DNA from: Gnetum montanum
Taxonomy: Eukaryota; Streptophyta; Gnetopsida; Gnetales; Gnetaceae
Assembly (NCBI GenBank): GCA_015680685.1
Contig: MNCI01001451.1
Location: 1,152,413-1,194,779, forward strand
Length of the DNA: 42,367 nt
Reading direction: 5' to 3'
The notes beneath the pieces were generated by a model that was not told the origin of the DNA, searched no databases, and was given only the letters and a program-made list of their open reading frames with translations. The position numbers and the translations under genes were made by a program. Shown piece by piece: positions 21,909 through 33,539 of this stretch. Position 1 is the stretch's first letter. The number at the start of each line of letters is the position of its first letter.

Positions 21909-22017
21909 TTATGCTAAGAAATTGATTTCCCAAAGTTCATTGTATTTGAAATGCAAAGTGAAACTTTACAATCATAAGAAAAGCACAATTGACACATAAC
22001 ATCTAAAGTTATAAAAT

Positions 22018-22250
22018 ATGGCTTCAAACAAAGAAAAACCATCACCTTCCAAGGAGAAAATAAGGAGCAATGATAGAATCATTGATGAAGAAGAATGGGA
22101 AATGCTAATGCAAAAAAGAATCACTATGCAAAGGAAATTACCATCATAATCGAAACAGTGAACATTGAGATAGAGAATCTTGTGAACAACACTACGGCCA
22201 AAGAAAGAAATGTTCTTTCTTTAGGACAAGTCCTAAAAAGGCTAGTAGAA
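22018..22250 (+). pseudogene. Gag N-terminal remnant of E
   Basis: An ATG lies 110 bases after the PBS, almost the same spacing as the gag start of D (114). The frame reads MASNKEKPSPSKEK and stops after about 43 codons; further pieces follow in other frames. The gag capsid domain seen in D and C is absent, so most of gag seems deleted between here and the protease. Assignment rests on position only. Confidence 0.45.
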
Positions 22251-22436
22251 TGAGAGATCCATTAAGACCAAACTCACCTAGCACAAATTTTCTTACAACC
22301 AACAAGTTTCTATCATCATCTAATCGAAACATAAAAAATGTCATGCCTAATAAAATCATCATAGACTTGATTAAGGTAGGGTCACTCCCTAAGAAGATAA
22401 TAGATCTTGGAATTCCATTGATTTATCTATGAGTAG

Positions 22437-22624
22437 TTGGAAATCTACCATGCAAAGCTCTATTAGACTCAAGTTTTGGGTTAAATTTTATCTCTTATGA
22501 AACCTATCAAGTATGGAATCTACCACCATTGAAAGATTCTAACATTGGGTTGGAGTTGGTAGATTAATCTATCAGCATTCCTTTGGGATGGATAGATGAT
22601 GTAGTGAACATTGTCAATGGGTGG
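22437..22624 (+). pseudogene. Aspartic protease of E, N-terminal half, cut by C
   Basis: The frame reads PCKALLDSS (active-site block; D-S-S in place of the usual D-[ST]-G), NFISYETYQVWNLPPLK, GLELVD-stop, then SIPLGWIDDVVNIVNG. Element C's protease has the same blocks (KPCKALLDLG, IPLELA, LGLVEDIV). The reading frame stops exactly at the insertion of C and resumes at 31536. The enzyme would release gag and pol products. One nonsense codon and the insertion make it dead. Confidence 0.75.
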
Positions 22625-23463
22625 TGATGAGCAGCAAGGTACCCCTACACCAAACCATACGAATATGAGCATTCATGCATGGCCTAGTTGAACTTTGAGG
22701 ATTAAGTGCTTATGCACGTACACAGAATAAGGATGAGTTATGCAATCATTGTCTTCCCAAGCTTACTCATAAGGCACAATTGTATGGTAAAGTAAACTCG
22801 AGGTATATGATTTTTTATATTTTCTATATTGGTCTACTAAGTGTACAAAATGAAAATATTTAGTTAACTAATGGATTTATGTAACTCTAATGTTAATCAA
22901 ATCCTAACACTAGCATCTATTCCCACTCTCTGGACACATCCTGAACTAGTGTAACATTACTGGGATTACCAAATGCTAATCGTTACTAGGTTACCAAGTG
23001 TTCCACATATGCTTGAAGTGGTTGTGCTGAGTGTGCTAATTCGTTGATAATTAATAATTCTATTGAAATAACATTAATTAACTAATGAGAGAATCAAATA
23101 ATAGTAAATAACATTAAATTCAATAGTTAAGCTATTCTTAATGTTGCAATATTTATCACAAATTTCATCTTTATTTTTGGACACAAGGTGTTCTTAGGTA
23201 CAAAATCCTCAAATAAAGATTTATTCACTCTATGAATCCTACTGTGGGCACTCAGAAATAATTCTAACTATGAAAGGAAAAAACTACAAGAGTTTGGCTA
23301 AAGGACTGAAAACAATACTATGTAAAACCAGGTGCCCTTGTCTCTTATTTATAGACAACAAGATAGGCTTCGACATCGCGTGTTCAATGTTTCTTGGCCA
23401 ATATGATATCGTGTATCTGATATTGGGAGTTTGATATTGGGTCACTTATTTGGTGACTCATCA
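22625..23463 (-). repeat. 3' LTR of C
   Basis: 839 bp, aligned over its whole length with 30688-31535 (AAGGTACCCCTA, GGATTAAGTGCTTATGCAC, CATTGTCTTCCCAAGCTTACTC, CATATGCTTGAAGTGGTTG). The TATA box on the minus strand is at 23346-23353. Confidence 0.9.
23346..23353 (-). promoter_or_regulatory. TATA box in C 3' LTR
   Basis: The minus strand reads CTATAAATAAGAG, matching D's CTATAAATAAGAGG and the 5' LTR of C (31418-31425). Confidence 0.55.
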
Positions 23464-23475
23464 TACCCCCATGAC
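23464..23475 (-). other. Polypurine tract of C
   Basis: The minus strand reads GTCATGGGGGTA directly before the TGATGAG start of the 3' LTR. Confidence 0.65.
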
Positions 23476-25100
23476 AAAATGAAAACTCATCCTCGAGTTC
23501 CTTACAAAATATTGGAAAGGTATGGGATTATTGGCTGAATGAAAACTAACGGTGACATGGAATGATAGACTCAAAGTGCTAGGTGAATGGATCGAAAAAA
23601 GTATTATAGCATTGGTGTTCATAACCATTGTGGTGAACACTGTACATAGATGATATCTAGACCCTTATTTGATAGCTTGAAGAGAGAGAGAAAGAAAGGA
23701 AAATGAGGTGCATTGCTACTAATGTCAAAAATGTGCACATCGTTGTTCATCCATGGCCACATGACTAAGCTTGTTCCTTGCATAAATTCTCTTGCTCTAG
23801 TCCATCCTAAGTTATCCCTCCTATCCTAGTCCATTGTTCATATGATTTCCATATGCACACAAAAAACAATCACGAATTAGCAAGGATAGATAAGATATAA
23901 TGCAGTTGATACCTTGCCTCGATATGAAGCACATTAGCTAGGTTGTGGGTATGGCAAATACTAGGTTATAGGTTTGTAACTGATAACTACCCAAGGTGTA
24001 GGTGTGAGATAACTAATGGGATGGAAAAATTTGTGATAGGCCCCCATGACTAAGAGAGAACCTCTGTTAGCAATAGGATGGAAAATGAAAGAAAAAGGAA
24101 GATAAGAGAAATAACAATGGTGAAGCCAATAAAAAAAAAAGATGTCATGGACAGGGTGAAATGAGAAATAGTTGATTGCAAGAAATGTTTAAGGGAAAAG
24201 AACTTAATAATTGCACCAAAAAGGAATGCCAGTGGGTCCTCCCCAAAGTAGGCTCATGCCCTTTATGCCCTAACAACCCCACAAACCAAAGAGTCCATAG
24301 GCTCTAGGAATGACATAGGGGGACAATAGTTAAGAATTCATCCACAAGAATTTACCAAAGAATAACAATGCAATAACCAAGATATAGACTAATCATAAAA
24401 CTAAAAATGAGGTAGAATATGGGAAGTAATACAGAAAGAGAAGAAACAATGGAATGGAATCCCAAAATCAATGTTGTGTAAAGTCCCTTGTGTATTATGT
24501 GGTTAAGGTGACTTAATAAAATTCAGCCAAATCTAGATTAAAACTAACCACATCCAATGACCTCACATCAACACACTTGACCAATCCATCCTCCTGAAGC
24601 AACAAGAATACTTCCACAGAGTAACCACCATCCTAAAAAGAGAAGAATAGAGAAGTAGGAAATGAGAAATGACCTTTGTTAGAGGGAACTTTCAGGCATG
24701 GGTACATGTCTTTCTAGTGCCATAACTAGTTCTTGTATCCCATGTTCCTTTATTATGTCTAAGGAGTGTGCTTTGAATTTCCATGAGTGTTTTTTAAGTG
24801 GAAACCACACTATGCAAAGAATAACCAATATAAATGCATCAAATCCCCTTGAATTCACACCCTTTTCAATCCATTTGAATCCTTCTTTGATTTGAAGAAT
24901 ACCAAGCCCCAAATTCATTAATAGGTTTGATTAGAAAAAGCGACAGTACATTTCCAAAGCAAAGGGAGATCATAGAGTTGAATGGATGAATGGATGACGT
25001 GGACTCATTGCCTATTTTATGAAAAGAAACCATATATTAGCATCATCATTAAAAGTCAATGGTAAAAATCAAATATTAGCAATCAACATCATTATAGTAC
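23476..25100 (-). other. 3' untranslated region of C
   Basis: No pol domain is readable. At 24971-25010 the minus strand carries CAATGAGTCCACGTCATCC, a block also found in E (32510-32560) and D (42268-42312). This marks the region as the element's 3' untranslated part and shows that the integrase is cut short just before it. Further along, GGGTGTGA...GGGGATTTG (24870-24900) again matches E (32664-32690). Confidence 0.6.
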
Positions 25101-25109
25101 AACCCACCA

Positions 25110-25560
25110 TCATGAGCACTTATTATGTGACAAGTGAAATAAAACAAAATCGTGTAGCCATAGATGATGTACAGTTGGTAATGGTAACTACTTCTGCCCA
25201 TTTTGTGAAATAATCAACAACAAAAATAATGTATATTTCTCCATTGGACATCAGTGTAATAGGCCCCATAAAATCAATACCCCATATGTTGAAGGGTTCT
25301 AAGAATTGAATCCATTGTTGTGGATACTCCATTCTAGTAGTCATTGCCCCATCGTGTTGTAATGCTCACAAGATTGGATAAAATGATGGGCATCCTAAAA
25401 TAATGTAGGCCAATAATATCCTACAAGCAAGATTTTAATGGTTGTTTGTCTCTCAGTGTAATGACCCCCACAAGGGCCCTCATGAGTGTCTTGGAGAACT
25501 TGTAATTGATCTATGTCAGGAACACACCATCAAACCAAGCCATCAGAACATACCTTGTAA
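25110..25560 (-). pseudogene. Integrase of C, truncated
   Basis: The N-terminal zinc-binding part reads HEGPCGGHYTERQTT, then GYYWPTLF and SCEHYNTMG, where the second CXXC cysteine is now tyrosine (about 25360-25500, with frame changes). The catalytic core starts FNIWGIDFMGPI (with the first acidic residue) and continues VVDYFTKWAEV (25123-25344). The D-E part of the DDE triad is missing and 3' untranslated sequence follows. Integrase would insert the cDNA; this copy cannot. Confidence 0.83.
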
Positions 25561-25779
25561 AGGTATCTATTGATTTCACTGAAATGTTTAACTTAGTGGA
25601 GAAACTGTTGTTTCTTTATGATTTCCAGCCCTTGCGGTATTTCTTGTGTGAGAAAATAAGTAAGAATGCTACTATACCAATTTGTATCTATGGGTGATTG
25701 ATTGTTTATTACACCTACAAAGAGGAGTTCATCAGGTAAGCAATCAAAAATTGGGTATTTGTCCTCTTTATTGTCCCAT

Positions 25780-26320
25780 CACAACTAAGATAAATGATCG
25801 ACAATAACATTCGCAATGCCTTTATGATCTAATATTGTGAGATCGAACTCTTGCAAGATCACAAGCCATCATATGATGTGAGGGATCATCATTGGTTTAT
25901 TCATAAGGAACCAAATTGTGCTATGATCTATGTGTATAAATACCTTATAACCTAATACATAGTGCCTAAATTTCTCTGGTGCAAATACCACAACCATTAA
26001 CTCTTTTTCTGTTATGGTATAGTTGAGTTGTGTAGTAGCAATACTTTGATTTTCATAGTGAATGTAATAGAGACATTTTTGGTCATCTAACTGTGTAAGT
26101 ACGACTTCTAAAGAAAAATTGAACATGTCAGTCAATATATGGAATGGTCTGGACTAGTCAAGAGCTTGTAGAATGGGTGTTTCTATGAGTTTCTACTTCA
26201 AGGTTTGAAAAACTAACTCACATTCCTTGGTCCATTCAAAGGGTACATCCTTTTTTGTTAATTCTACCAATAGTTTTGCAATCTTTAAAAAGTTCTCAAT
26301 AAAATGTCTATAATAGCCAG
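25780..26320 (-). pseudogene. RNase H domain of C
   Basis: Reads VPFEWTKECELVFQTLK, ...ILTDMFNFSLEVVLTQ..., YTITEKELMVVVFAPEKFRHYVLG, VFIHIDHSTIWFL, and EFDLTILDHKGIANVIVDHLS. This is the Ty3/Gypsy RNase H with its tether, followed directly by the integrase linker. The element therefore has a single RNase H, unlike F. In-frame stops separate the pieces (open part 25869-26135). Confidence 0.85.
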
Positions 26321-27398
26321 TATGTCCAAGGAATGATCAGACATCTTTTATAGTTCTAGGTTGATGAGTGATTCCTTGGATGACTTGATTTTCTAAAGGA
26401 TCTACCTCTATCCTTATTTGTGAAATTTTATGCCCTAATACAATGTCCTCTTGGACCATTAAGTGGCTTTTCTACCAAATGAGCCTTAGGTTCGTTTCAA
26501 TACATCGTTTCAGTACTTGCTCTAATTGGTCCACTGCTTGTTCAAAGTCTTCTCCGTAGGTGGAGAAATTGTCCATAAAAACCTCTACACCATTCCCTAT
26601 TTGCTACTGAAATATACTAAGAAGCAAACGTTGAAATGTTTCTAGAGCATTGCACAAGCCAAATGACATATGCCTATATGAAAATGTCCCCTAAGGACTC
26701 ATGAATGTAGTTTTGACTTGGTCTTCTGGTGCTATTTGGATTTGATTGTACCTACTGTAACCATCCAGAAAACTATAATAACAATTCCCTACAATGGTAT
26801 CTAAGACTTCGTCAATGAATGGTAATGGGAAATGATCTTTAAATGTTGCCATGTTTAATAGCCTAAATTCTATACACATCCTCCATTTACCATCTTTTTT
26901 AGGCACAATGACTAATGGACTAACACATTCACTATCAACAATGGGGTAGATGAACCCAACCTTTAGAAGTTGTTCAATTTCTTCCTTAACTATGTATTTA
27001 AGCTTTGGGTTTAGTCGTCTTTGCGGTTGTCATCGAGGCTTCATAGAGGGGTTAGTGTAAATTCTATGTTGGCATATCCTAGGATCTATTTCAGTTAATT
27101 TGGGATATGATCAAGTAAAGGATTTTGACCATTTATTTACCATCTTCAGTAGTCTTTCTTTTTGTTGAGGAGTGAGATTAGCATTAATGATTACCGATTT
27201 TCTATTCTTAAGAGATGCATACTCCATATTGATGGGCAATGATTTTAATTCAAGGGGCTCTTGCTTAAACTCATTAGGGATTTCCAACTTTTCCCAGTTG
27301 ATATCTTCAGTGTCAGTACTTGGAAGTTGGTGATGAACTTGCTCTAATGCATCTATGCTATCGATATAGGCACAAGTCAAGCTCTCAATTGGTTCCAT
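26321..27398 (-). pseudogene. Reverse transcriptase of C with N-terminal linker
   Basis: The linker (27398-27111) has LELKSLPINMEYASLKN...NLTPQQKERLL. The RT palm reads VPKKDGKWRMCIEFRLLN, FKDHFPLPFIDEVLD, YSFLDGYSRYNQIQIAPEDQ, KTTFMSP (26906-26691), then the active-site box F-M-D-N (26569-26580; family F-M-D-D), and CIETNLRLIWQKSHLM. Stops and frameshifts between blocks and the D-to-N change show loss of function. RT copies the genomic RNA into cDNA. Confidence 0.88.
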
Positions 27399-27560
27399 GC
27401 ATAAAGTTGAATTACTTTTTAGGTTAGTTGTCAGCCACTAGGTGCCTTTCTATCTTGTGGTTGCTACATATAGGCATCTTTATATGTTAGATAATTGTGC
27501 ACATTAGTTTCATGCATGAAATGTTAAGCATTATACAAACTAGGACTTTTGCATGCAGTT

Positions 27561-27960
27561 TCACCTTCTATCACTGTATGTGATGCATGGAACTTTCTTC
27601 TTCTCAATCTTCCCAAACACATTTTCTTTTGATATTTCTAGGGAAAGATCACATATTTCTAGGTGCACATCAATCATACTTAGCCATGCTCTTTTCATTA
27701 TGATTGCAAAGTCCCCATTGCAGTTATTAACTTGGATCACTAGGAAATAGGCTAGATAAAACCACCCACAAATAGTGGTGACAATGTCCTCCACTAGTCC
27801 CAATGGAATAGTGATGGACTGTTGGCCAACTCTAAAGGAATGTTACTCTTCTTTAGTAGAGGTAGGTTCTAGGCTTTATACATTTCCTAGGAGATCAAAT
27901 TAACACTAAAACCTAAATCCAAAAGAGCTTTACAAGGCTTTTTTCTAGAAATTTGCAAAT
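27561..27960 (-). pseudogene. Aspartic protease of C
   Basis: The minus strand shows KKPCKALLDLGFSVNLIS (active site D-L-G), then NLPLLKKSNI, a frameshift, and MGLVEDIVTTICGWFYLAYFL with the second conserved block IIMKRAWLSMIDVHLE and a tail SKENVFGKIEKKKVPCITY. E's protease ends with the same blocks. It directly follows gag sequence without a spacer. Confidence 0.82.
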
Positions 27961-30551
27961 ACATAAGAGGACTTTTAGGATTAGAGAATTTCCTAGGAAG
28001 ATGACTAGCTTTAATTCAATCAGTGATGGTATGAGTTAACATGACAGTGTGCGTTGAGTATGGTTTTTAGTTTGAAGGAAGATTCAAGATTCAAATGATG
28101 ATGAGGCATTTGGATAATTAGCCACTTGTGGTTGTAAGGACTTGGTTGGAATGTTGGTTCTAAAGAAAGGTCTCTTCTTTAATCAATTGTCTAAACCAAT
28201 AGTTGGTTGAAGATTGATAGCTCTTGTAGCATTACGTTGCTGCAGCTAGGTAGGAAGCTTGCCTTGCATAGTTGGAGCAAGTGGTAATAGATTTGAGGGT
28301 TGAAAAGATGTAGATAGATGAGAAGGATAGTACATATGTGGAGCATCACCCCTAGAAGAAGAAGAAGTTCTATAGTACTCGGGGGTCTAGTAGTGAGGTT
28401 GAAGAGCGACGTGACTAGTAGAGTCATGTGGAGAGATCAACTACTGAACGTAATACCCGTATGGGTCAAGTTGATAGTAACGCTACTATTGACATGGTAG
28501 TGGAATTCCCCATGATTGTGGATGTTGTGATTGTTGATACTATTTATTTGATTGTGGTGGAGCTCCACTCAAATAATATGTCAAGGGTTGGTGGAACTGC
28601 CTTGGGTCACCTTGAGGATATGGTAACCTTCTGGTTGTTTGTTGTTTGTTTAATCGTGGGTTTAGTACATATACCCCAAACTCTTATAGATGTGATACTA
28701 CTGGGCAAGATCTGTTAGGATGGTCATATTAGAAAATATCACATCCACCATCATTGTCTATGTCTGAATCCTCAACCTCTTCAATGACAACAACCTTTCC
28801 CTTACCCTTGTTACATGCATACTCAGCTTCTTTCTTTTTCTTTCTCTCTTGGTCACTACTTTGTTCTCTAGATTCCTCTACTATTTTTAGGATAGTTTAA
28901 AATTTGTCATCTAGGGAGTTCCACATTTGATCCACCTTTGCTAATAATTATGATGCAAATTTTTGAATGGGAAAAGTCTTTCTATTCACCATATCTTCAA
29001 GTCGTGACTCTTCCTCATCTTTGCAAAATCTAACTTCCTTCTTTTGGAGGGAAGAATCTCTATTGTACTCCTCTTCACTTTCTCTTTTCCTCAACTCATT
29101 TTCCTCCTTGGAAACTCACTCCAATAATCTTTGTATTTGATGAGCTTTGAGCTCAGATAGCCTTCCTTAGGCATAAGTCCCAAGGGTTCTTCACATTTTG
29201 TACCTAAGCCCATCTACAAGATGGCATAGTTGTTTCTTTTGCAAGTAACCATGGCTAGGGCAATGATGTAATAATGAATAATATTGACCAATGGTAGCAT
29301 CCAAGGGTTCGTTTCCTCCTTGTTTCTATCTTTGGATTTGCTTATGTAGGTTGAACACTTGAGAGTATGTTTGATACTTATCGTTGAATAACTCCAACAT
29401 TGTACTCCATCGACAAATGGGTTCCAATTTTAAGGACTAGTACTAGCTTTTTGTTTCCTTGGTCAGTGTCTATGAAAAAAACTTTATCTTTTGCCACTCA
29501 TTTTCTATATTGTGCAAGGCACATGCATCATGAAATTCTTATAAATGGTTTCAAGGATCAGCATTGTATCATCCAAATCATGGGATGTTGTTCATGTCTA
29601 GTCTTTTGATCCTACTATCTTTCTGGTGCCTTGTTGGAATTCTAATAGCCTTTGCTATATTTAACATACTTTGGGTGATGAGTAGGGGTTCATCGTGATG
29701 CCTATGTTTTTCCCTACTCTCCCTTCTTTTGTGATGTGTCTCTCTAAAATGCCCTTGCCCCCTTTCTCTACTATTTTGTTGATGATTTCTATTTCACCTA
29801 ACATTGTCCTCATGGTTTCGCCATCTACAATTACATTTAGATCTTGAAGGAGAGGAGGAAGAAGATGATGAAGGTGAAGAGGAAGGAGGATTGACACCAT
29901 GTCAGTGCCTATCACCTTCTCTTCGGTGGTTGCGACCTTGGTCATGATTACGATTATAATGTTTTTCATTGTCATGTGTTCATGTTTCTTTTTTAGACCC
30001 TTTGTATCTATTGGTACTAGAACCTAGGTTATGAATATTTGAGTGAAGATTTTGATACCAAACTCCTTGACCAAAGTTAAAGAGGGGAACATTGTTTTTT
30101 GGAAAACCTCCCAAGACAAGTTCACCATTATCATTTTATTTAGGACATACGAAACATCCTGAGACCACTTTCCCTTCATGGATTCCTAATGTCTCTCCTA
30201 TTGTAGATCCCTCTAGCTTTGTGCCTCCATGGATCGATAATCTCTTGAATCTTGTTCATGCACAACGTACTCTAACTATAAGTGCTACATACGAATTGGT
30301 GTGAGAGAATGAAGAAGCATGCCTGGGATTGAACGATTAGGAGGTAACACTATGTTACCTTCTAAATCATGCCATCACAACTATTCATACTAGTGAAGGA
30401 TAAAGGTAAAGTCTAGTACATACTCATTAGGATGAGTGTATACCACGTGAAACTATTGGGGCACTAGTGAATGATCTTGTGCACCCCACCTCTAATTGTT
30501 CATGGCATTGGACCTAGTCAGTGAAGCACTCTCAGAAGAAGAAGGAGACAT
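27961..30551 (-). pseudogene. Gag of C, decayed
   Basis: The start (30551) reads MSPSSSESASLTRS. After frame changes, SRIKRLDMNNIPWFG and the following ...HDACALHNIENEWQKIKFF... match D's gag capsid region (RLDLNNFPKFSGG, AFYDACTWNNIDNSWQKLKLF). A zinc-knuckle remnant at about 28690-28730 (C-D-I-F-stop-Y-D-H-P-N-R-S-C) corresponds to D's C-N-I-C-L-Y-D-H-P-K-G-Q-C. The C-terminal region is Pro/Gln/Tyr-rich. It runs straight into the protease. Many stops. Confidence 0.82.
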
Positions 30552-30668
30552 GATTGATTACTTAGTGTGTGGTACTCTTTTCTAGTGATTGTAGGATAGT
30601 TAACCTTAAGGATCTGTTCCAATGATGGAAGGATTTCCTAAGTTCTAATCAGTGCACAAACAACAAAA

Positions 30669-30686
30669 TCCCCAAAAACGGCACCA
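30669..30686 (-). other. Primer-binding site of C (tRNA-Asp type)
   Basis: The minus strand reads TGGTGCCGTTTTTGGGGA, a decayed form of D's PBS, one base inside the 5' LTR. Confidence 0.8.
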
Positions 30687-30687
30687 A

Positions 30688-31535
30688 TGATGAGAGGCAA
30701 GGTACCCCTATGCCTAACCATACAAATATAAGTGTTCATGCATGATCTGGTTGAACTCGAAGGATTAAGTGCTTATGCACCTACACAGAACAAGAATGAG
30801 TTATGTAGTCATTGTCTTCCCAAGCTTACTCGTAAGGCACAATTGTATGGCTAAGAAAACTTAAGGGATATGATTTTTTATGTTTTTTATATTTTCTATC
30901 TTGGTCTCGTAAGTGTGTAAAATGAAAAGATCTAGTTAACTAATGGGTTTTTTTAACTTTGATGTTAATCAAATCCTAACACCAACATCTGTTCCCATTC
31001 TTCGAACACATCCTGAACTAGTGTAACACTACTAGGATTTTCGAACGTTAATCGTTAGTGGGTTACCAAATGTTCCACATATGCTTGAAGTGGTTGTGCT
31101 AAGTTTGCTAATTCATTGATAATTAATAATTATATAGAAATAACATTGATTAACAAATGAGAGCATCAAATAATAGTAAATAACATTAAATGCAATAGTT
31201 AAGTATTTTGAATTTTGCAAGGTTTATCACAAAGTTCATCTTTATTTTCGGACACAAGGTGTGCTTAGGTACACAATGCTCGAATAAAGATCCGTTCACT
31301 CTATGACTCCTACTGTGAGAACCTAGAAATAATTCTAACTCTAAAAAGGAAAAACTGTAAGAGTTTGGCTAAAGGACTGAAAAAAAATACTATGCAAAAC
31401 TAGGTGTCCCTGTCTCTTATTTATAAACAATGAGATAGGCTTTGACATCATGTGTCCGATGTCACTTGGCCAATCCAATATTGTGTATTTGATATCGGGG
31501 CTTCGATATCAGGTTGCTTATTTGGTGACTCATTA
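30688..31535 (-). repeat. 5' LTR of C
   Basis: 848 bp; starts (plus) TGATGAGAGGCAAGGTACC and ends TGACTCATTA. The TATA box (minus) is at 31418-31425. Remnants of the CGATATCG palindrome array are visible near 31490-31515 (GATATCGGGG, TCGATATCAGG), upstream of the TATA box in minus sense. Confidence 0.88.
31418..31425 (-). promoter_or_regulatory. TATA box in C 5' LTR
   Basis: The minus strand reads TTTATAAATAAGAGAC. It would have driven transcription of C. Confidence 0.55.
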
Positions 31536-31690
31536 AGTGGTCTTATCCAGAATATTTTCTAGTAATTAATGTAAAATATGCTGATAAGAAGTTTTTAATT
31601 ATCATGGGAAGAGCATGGCATAGCACAATTGATGCTAAGCTAAGTATGAAGTTTCTATCTTTTGAGATCTCCAAAGAAGACATGCATGGA
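31536..31690 (+). pseudogene. Aspartic protease of E, C-terminal half
   Basis: After the target-duplication copy the frame continues with YFLVINVKYADKKFLIIMG, then a W-H-S-T-I-D-A block and SFEISKED. These are the blocks that follow the LVEDIV region in C's own protease. Continuity of frame across the 8.9-kb insertion is direct proof of the nesting. Confidence 0.8.
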
Positions 31691-32720
31691 GCCATACATA
31701 CATAGTAGGTTCCATGCATTACTACTAAAAGTAAAGGGTGCAATAGTGGACTGATACTTTAGAATGTTAACACAGTCATGATAACAATCCATAATAGTGA
31801 AAAATAAACAGGTTTAAAATAAAGAATAGGAGCCACACAACTAAAAGACATCCTTTGGCCACTAACTATGAACCAAAAATTATTTAAGACATGCATGGAA
31901 ACATCTAAATCACTTAGTAATTTCCAATACAAGAAAATGACTCCAACTAAGAACCTAAACATGAAATTAATAACTCATGATCATACACCAAAAGGAAAAG
32001 AGAACAAAGACTTAAATGATCAAAACTCATCTACCATTTAGATCACCTAGGACAATGATTGAAAATTTAAATCAATAAAGATGGTATGTGAACCACTTAG
32101 AGTGTATGATCTAGGAGATCTAGGAAGTATCTTCCATGCACTCATCCATGACTTTAGTCATGGAAAGATGCCTTATCCTGATTTGGAAATTACTAAGTCC
32201 TTTTCTATTTTTTTTTTATTTTACAATTTTTTCCTTTTCTAAATTCTTTGATATAATTTCTTCTATTCTTTAATACTTTTCATTTTTTAAATTTTTTACA
32301 TTCTTTTATATTTTTCAATTCTTTTAACATTTTTCATTTTTTATAACTTTTCACAATTCTTACTATCTTTTCATATCTTTTATAGTTCATTAAAAAACCT
32401 TTGTAAATAATTTTGAATAATAATAAGAAACATTGAATTAAGGGAAGATGTAGTACAATAAGATTAAGATTTATCTATGTTATCAAGTCATAAGGGACTA
32501 ATTATTTAAACAATGAGTCCACATCATCCATCCATCCATCCATTCCATTAATAAGAGGTTCTTACCATGACCATAATGATATTTTTTCCCAGCATACAAC
32601 TAAGAATAAACTTATGATCACTATGCCTAGAAAGAAAAGTGAATAAGTAGGAGGGAATGTAAAGGGTGTGACATTAGGGGATTTGTGGACTTTTTGGATT
32701 ACTATTGTGAATTCTTGTGG
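31691..32720 (+). other. Post-protease and 3' untranslated region of E
   Basis: After the protease no RT, RNase H or integrase is seen, so pol appears deleted. A T-rich block (about 32200-32350) and the block AATGAGTCCACATCATCC...AATAAGAGGTTC (32510-32563) match the sequence after D's gag (42060-42312). GGGTGTGACATTAGGGGATTTG (32664-32686) matches C's 3' untranslated region. Where E gives way to F, between about 32.7 and 33.06 kb, I cannot place exactly. Confidence 0.55.
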
Positions 32721-33070
32721 TGACCAAAAATGTTGATGGTTGGAACATTAAGGGGTCCACGAGCACACAGTTTTAACCCTGAGTCCACATGAGGGCCTAG
32801 TAGAGGTAGAGATAGGGTCCGTAAATGATCTTGTTGATTGAATAGGGACTTACCAGATGCAACTAGGGTGTATCATGGTTAGTTGCAATGCTCATGCAAA
32901 ATGATGCTAAATGTTTGAGCAGTGTTAATGGTGTTAATAGTGTTAGTGGATGTGAGGGTAGTCAATAGTTTTAGCAAAAAAAAAAGGTGCCAACATGTGG
33001 GGACCACTGCCCAAATGTGGCTATGCATTGAAACAATAGATAATGCAAGTAAAATGTTGAAAATGCAAAG

Positions 33071-33074
<4 letters not shown>

Positions 33075-33128
<54 letters not shown>
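33075..33128. repeat. (GA)27 microsatellite
   Basis: Uninterrupted GA dinucleotides. In F's minus sense it is a TC run about 350-400 bases downstream of the predicted TATA box, so possibly in R/U5 of the LTR. Confidence 0.95.
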
Positions 33129-33133
<5 letters not shown>

Positions 33134-33468
33134 CCACCCCAAATGGGGTTGAGTCTAGCTTACTCTAGAAGGGACGAGAAGGTACGTGATGTACAGTAGG
33201 GGTAGTGGGCAACATAGTCACAGTCTTAAGAGTGTCTGGCTATGATGAATGAAATTCTACTATGATGTTTGTGCTTGCTAGGTTCGTAGCTATAGTGTGT
33301 AGTGGACTATAGTGTTCAAGTGGACTGTAGTGACTTGTAGTGGTTTGTAGGTTTGCCTCTCTCTAGTTCACTGGAATGCCTTTGGTTTGACGATGCTTTG
33401 ATTTTGTCTACCCAAATTTGCCAACCAACTCAATTTTTTTCCAACCCTAAAAATGTTGAGGGCTAGGG

Positions 33469-33476
33469 TATTTATA
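33469..33476 (-). promoter_or_regulatory. Predicted TATA box in F 3' LTR
   Basis: The minus strand reads CCCTATAAATACCCTAGCCC. Its orientation agrees with F's pol. It locates U3 to the right (33.5-34.4 kb) and R/U5 to the left. Confidence 0.55.
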
Positions 33477-33539
33477 GGGCTAGGTTTAACATGAAATGTG
33501 GGGTGATTGCCATGTGGTAGAGGGGATGGTTGGAGCTAC

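Larger units (their letters stand above)
20985..22624 (+). mobile_element. Athila-like Ty3/Gypsy element E, left part
   Basis: It contains the 5' LTR (20985-21889), PBS (21891-21908), a gag remnant and the N-terminal half of a retroviral-type protease. It is interrupted at 22624 by element C. It resumes at 31536 in the same reading frame. E is inserted in the 5' LTR of B2. The LTR and PBS resemble those of D and C, so all three belong to one family group. Confidence 0.83.
22625..31535 (-). mobile_element. Athila-like Ty3/Gypsy retrotransposon C (complete, decayed, minus)
   Basis: The two LTRs (22625-23463 and 30688-31535) begin TGATGAG and end CTCATCA (CTCATTA in one). A tRNA-Asp-type PBS (30669-30686) and a purine tract (23464-23475, minus) lie at the proper sides. 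Order on the minus strand: LTR, PBS, gag, protease, RT, RNase H, integrase (truncated), 3' untranslated region, LTR. The target duplication is GGTGG (22620-22624) and AGTGG (31536-31540), four of five bases identical. It splits element E's protease. The gene order and RNase H/integrase linker (ANVIVDHLS...PDELLF) resemble the Athila lineage. Confidence 0.9.

Noticed and set aside
28428-28718. Plus-strand 96-codon frame.
   Set aside because: It is antisense to the Pro/Gln-rich end of C's gag.
32879-33152. Reading frames with long Ser-Leu or Arg-Glu repeats.
   Set aside because: They are translations of the GA microsatellite.
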